Below the pieces are notes generated by a model, which was not told where the DNA came from, searched no databases, and saw only the letters and a program-made list of their open reading frames with translations. Of a stretch of 64,000 bases of DNA, positions 62,819 through 64,000 are shown one piece after another. Source of the stretch: Thioclava electrotropha (GTDB lineage Bacteria > Pseudomonadota > Alphaproteobacteria > Rhodobacterales > Rhodobacteraceae); contig NZ_CP053562.1 in assembly GCF_002085925.2 (NCBI RefSeq), positions 4,041,001 through 4,105,000 on the forward strand, read 5' to 3'. Position 1 is the stretch's first letter; the number at the start of each line of letters is the position of its first letter. A program made the translations under genes and the position numbers.

Positions 62819-62933
62819 TTTGGCGGTGACCTACTCTCCCACGTCTTAAGACGCAGTACCATTGGCGCGACGGCACTTAACGGCCGGGTTCGGAATGGAG
62901 CCGGGTGTTTTGCTCGTGCTATGACCACCAAAC
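62819..62933 (-). rRNA. rrf: 5S ribosomal RNA
   Basis: About 115 nt, minus strand. It begins GGTTTGGTGGTCATAGC and ends ACTCTCCCACG-complement helix GTAGGTCACCGCCAAA, with the paired 5' and 3' ends of 5S and the conserved CCGAACCCGGCCGTTAAG block in the centre. Between 23S and tRNA-fMet. Confidence 0.95.
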
Positions 62934-63059
62934 CGAGGAAGAAGCGATGAAGTTCAAGTCATGCGGCGCTTGCCGCCTCCAGCATTGCGCTGGCGCGGAG
63001 CGTTCTACACTAAATTAATGCATGCTGTTTGATCGGATGCCAGAGGTCTGGCTTCTACC

Positions 63060-64000
<941 letters not shown>

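Overview
The window is GC-rich chromosomal DNA from an alphaproteobacterium, most probably a denitrifying member of the Rhodobacteraceae (Rhodobacterales). This rests on protein character, the order rpsT-dnaA-dnaN-recF, a nirK/nor/nnr island with an NnrR-type regulator, and an rrn operon ending in 5S and an initiator tRNA. No genus is claimed.

Layout: 1-10 kb is a housekeeping block (mutM missing only its ATG, an enoyl-CoA hydratase, rpsT, dnaA, dnaN, recF, a VOC protein, a LysE exporter, gyrB). 10.4-20.9 kb is a denitrification island: pseudoazurin-nirK-nirV on the minus strand, an Nnr-type Crp/FNR regulator, a DUF1858 redox protein, then norCBQD, two small membrane proteins, nnrS (broken by an apparent one-base deletion) and nnrU. 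Two NnrR-like boxes sit in the two divergent promoter regions. 21.2-29.9 kb is a sugar uptake cluster: aldo/keto reductase, two-subunit dihydroxyacetone-type kinase, a four-part ABC importer and a divergent LacI regulator, with iterated TTTACT motifs between them.

30.2-37.9 kb holds a phosphatase, an ABC-2 exporter operon ending in a secreted calcium-repeat protein, a membrane protein with a secreted partner, and an OmpR-type two-component system. A 20-bp palindromic site occurs both upstream of the exporter and beside the two-component genes, which suggests one regulon. 38.1-45.8 kb is accessory: DedA, a LuxR regulator, a Slam-like outer membrane protein with a lipoprotein that looks like its substrate, an AT-rich stretch with a DUF433 antitoxin-like gene, a secreted protein and an MFS exporter.

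46.1-59.1 kb is a myo-inositol catabolic and uptake operon (iolG, ABC importer, second dehydrogenase, iolC fused to an aldolase-like domain, iolD, iolE, iolB, hydroxypyruvate isomerase-like protein) under a divergent LacI regulator with two perfect 16-bp operators. 59.1-61.3 kb is decayed, lower-GC DNA with a murB tail, an IS3 remnant and a glycosyltransferase. 61.3-62.5 kb is an IS3-family element inserted in the U-tract of the rrn terminator. The window ends with tRNA-fMet, 5S and the 3' part of 23S rRNA, all on the minus strand.

Three genes (nnrS, an ABC permease, the IS orfB) each look one base short, in every case explicable by a shortened homopolymer, so base-calling error is a serious alternative to true mutation.
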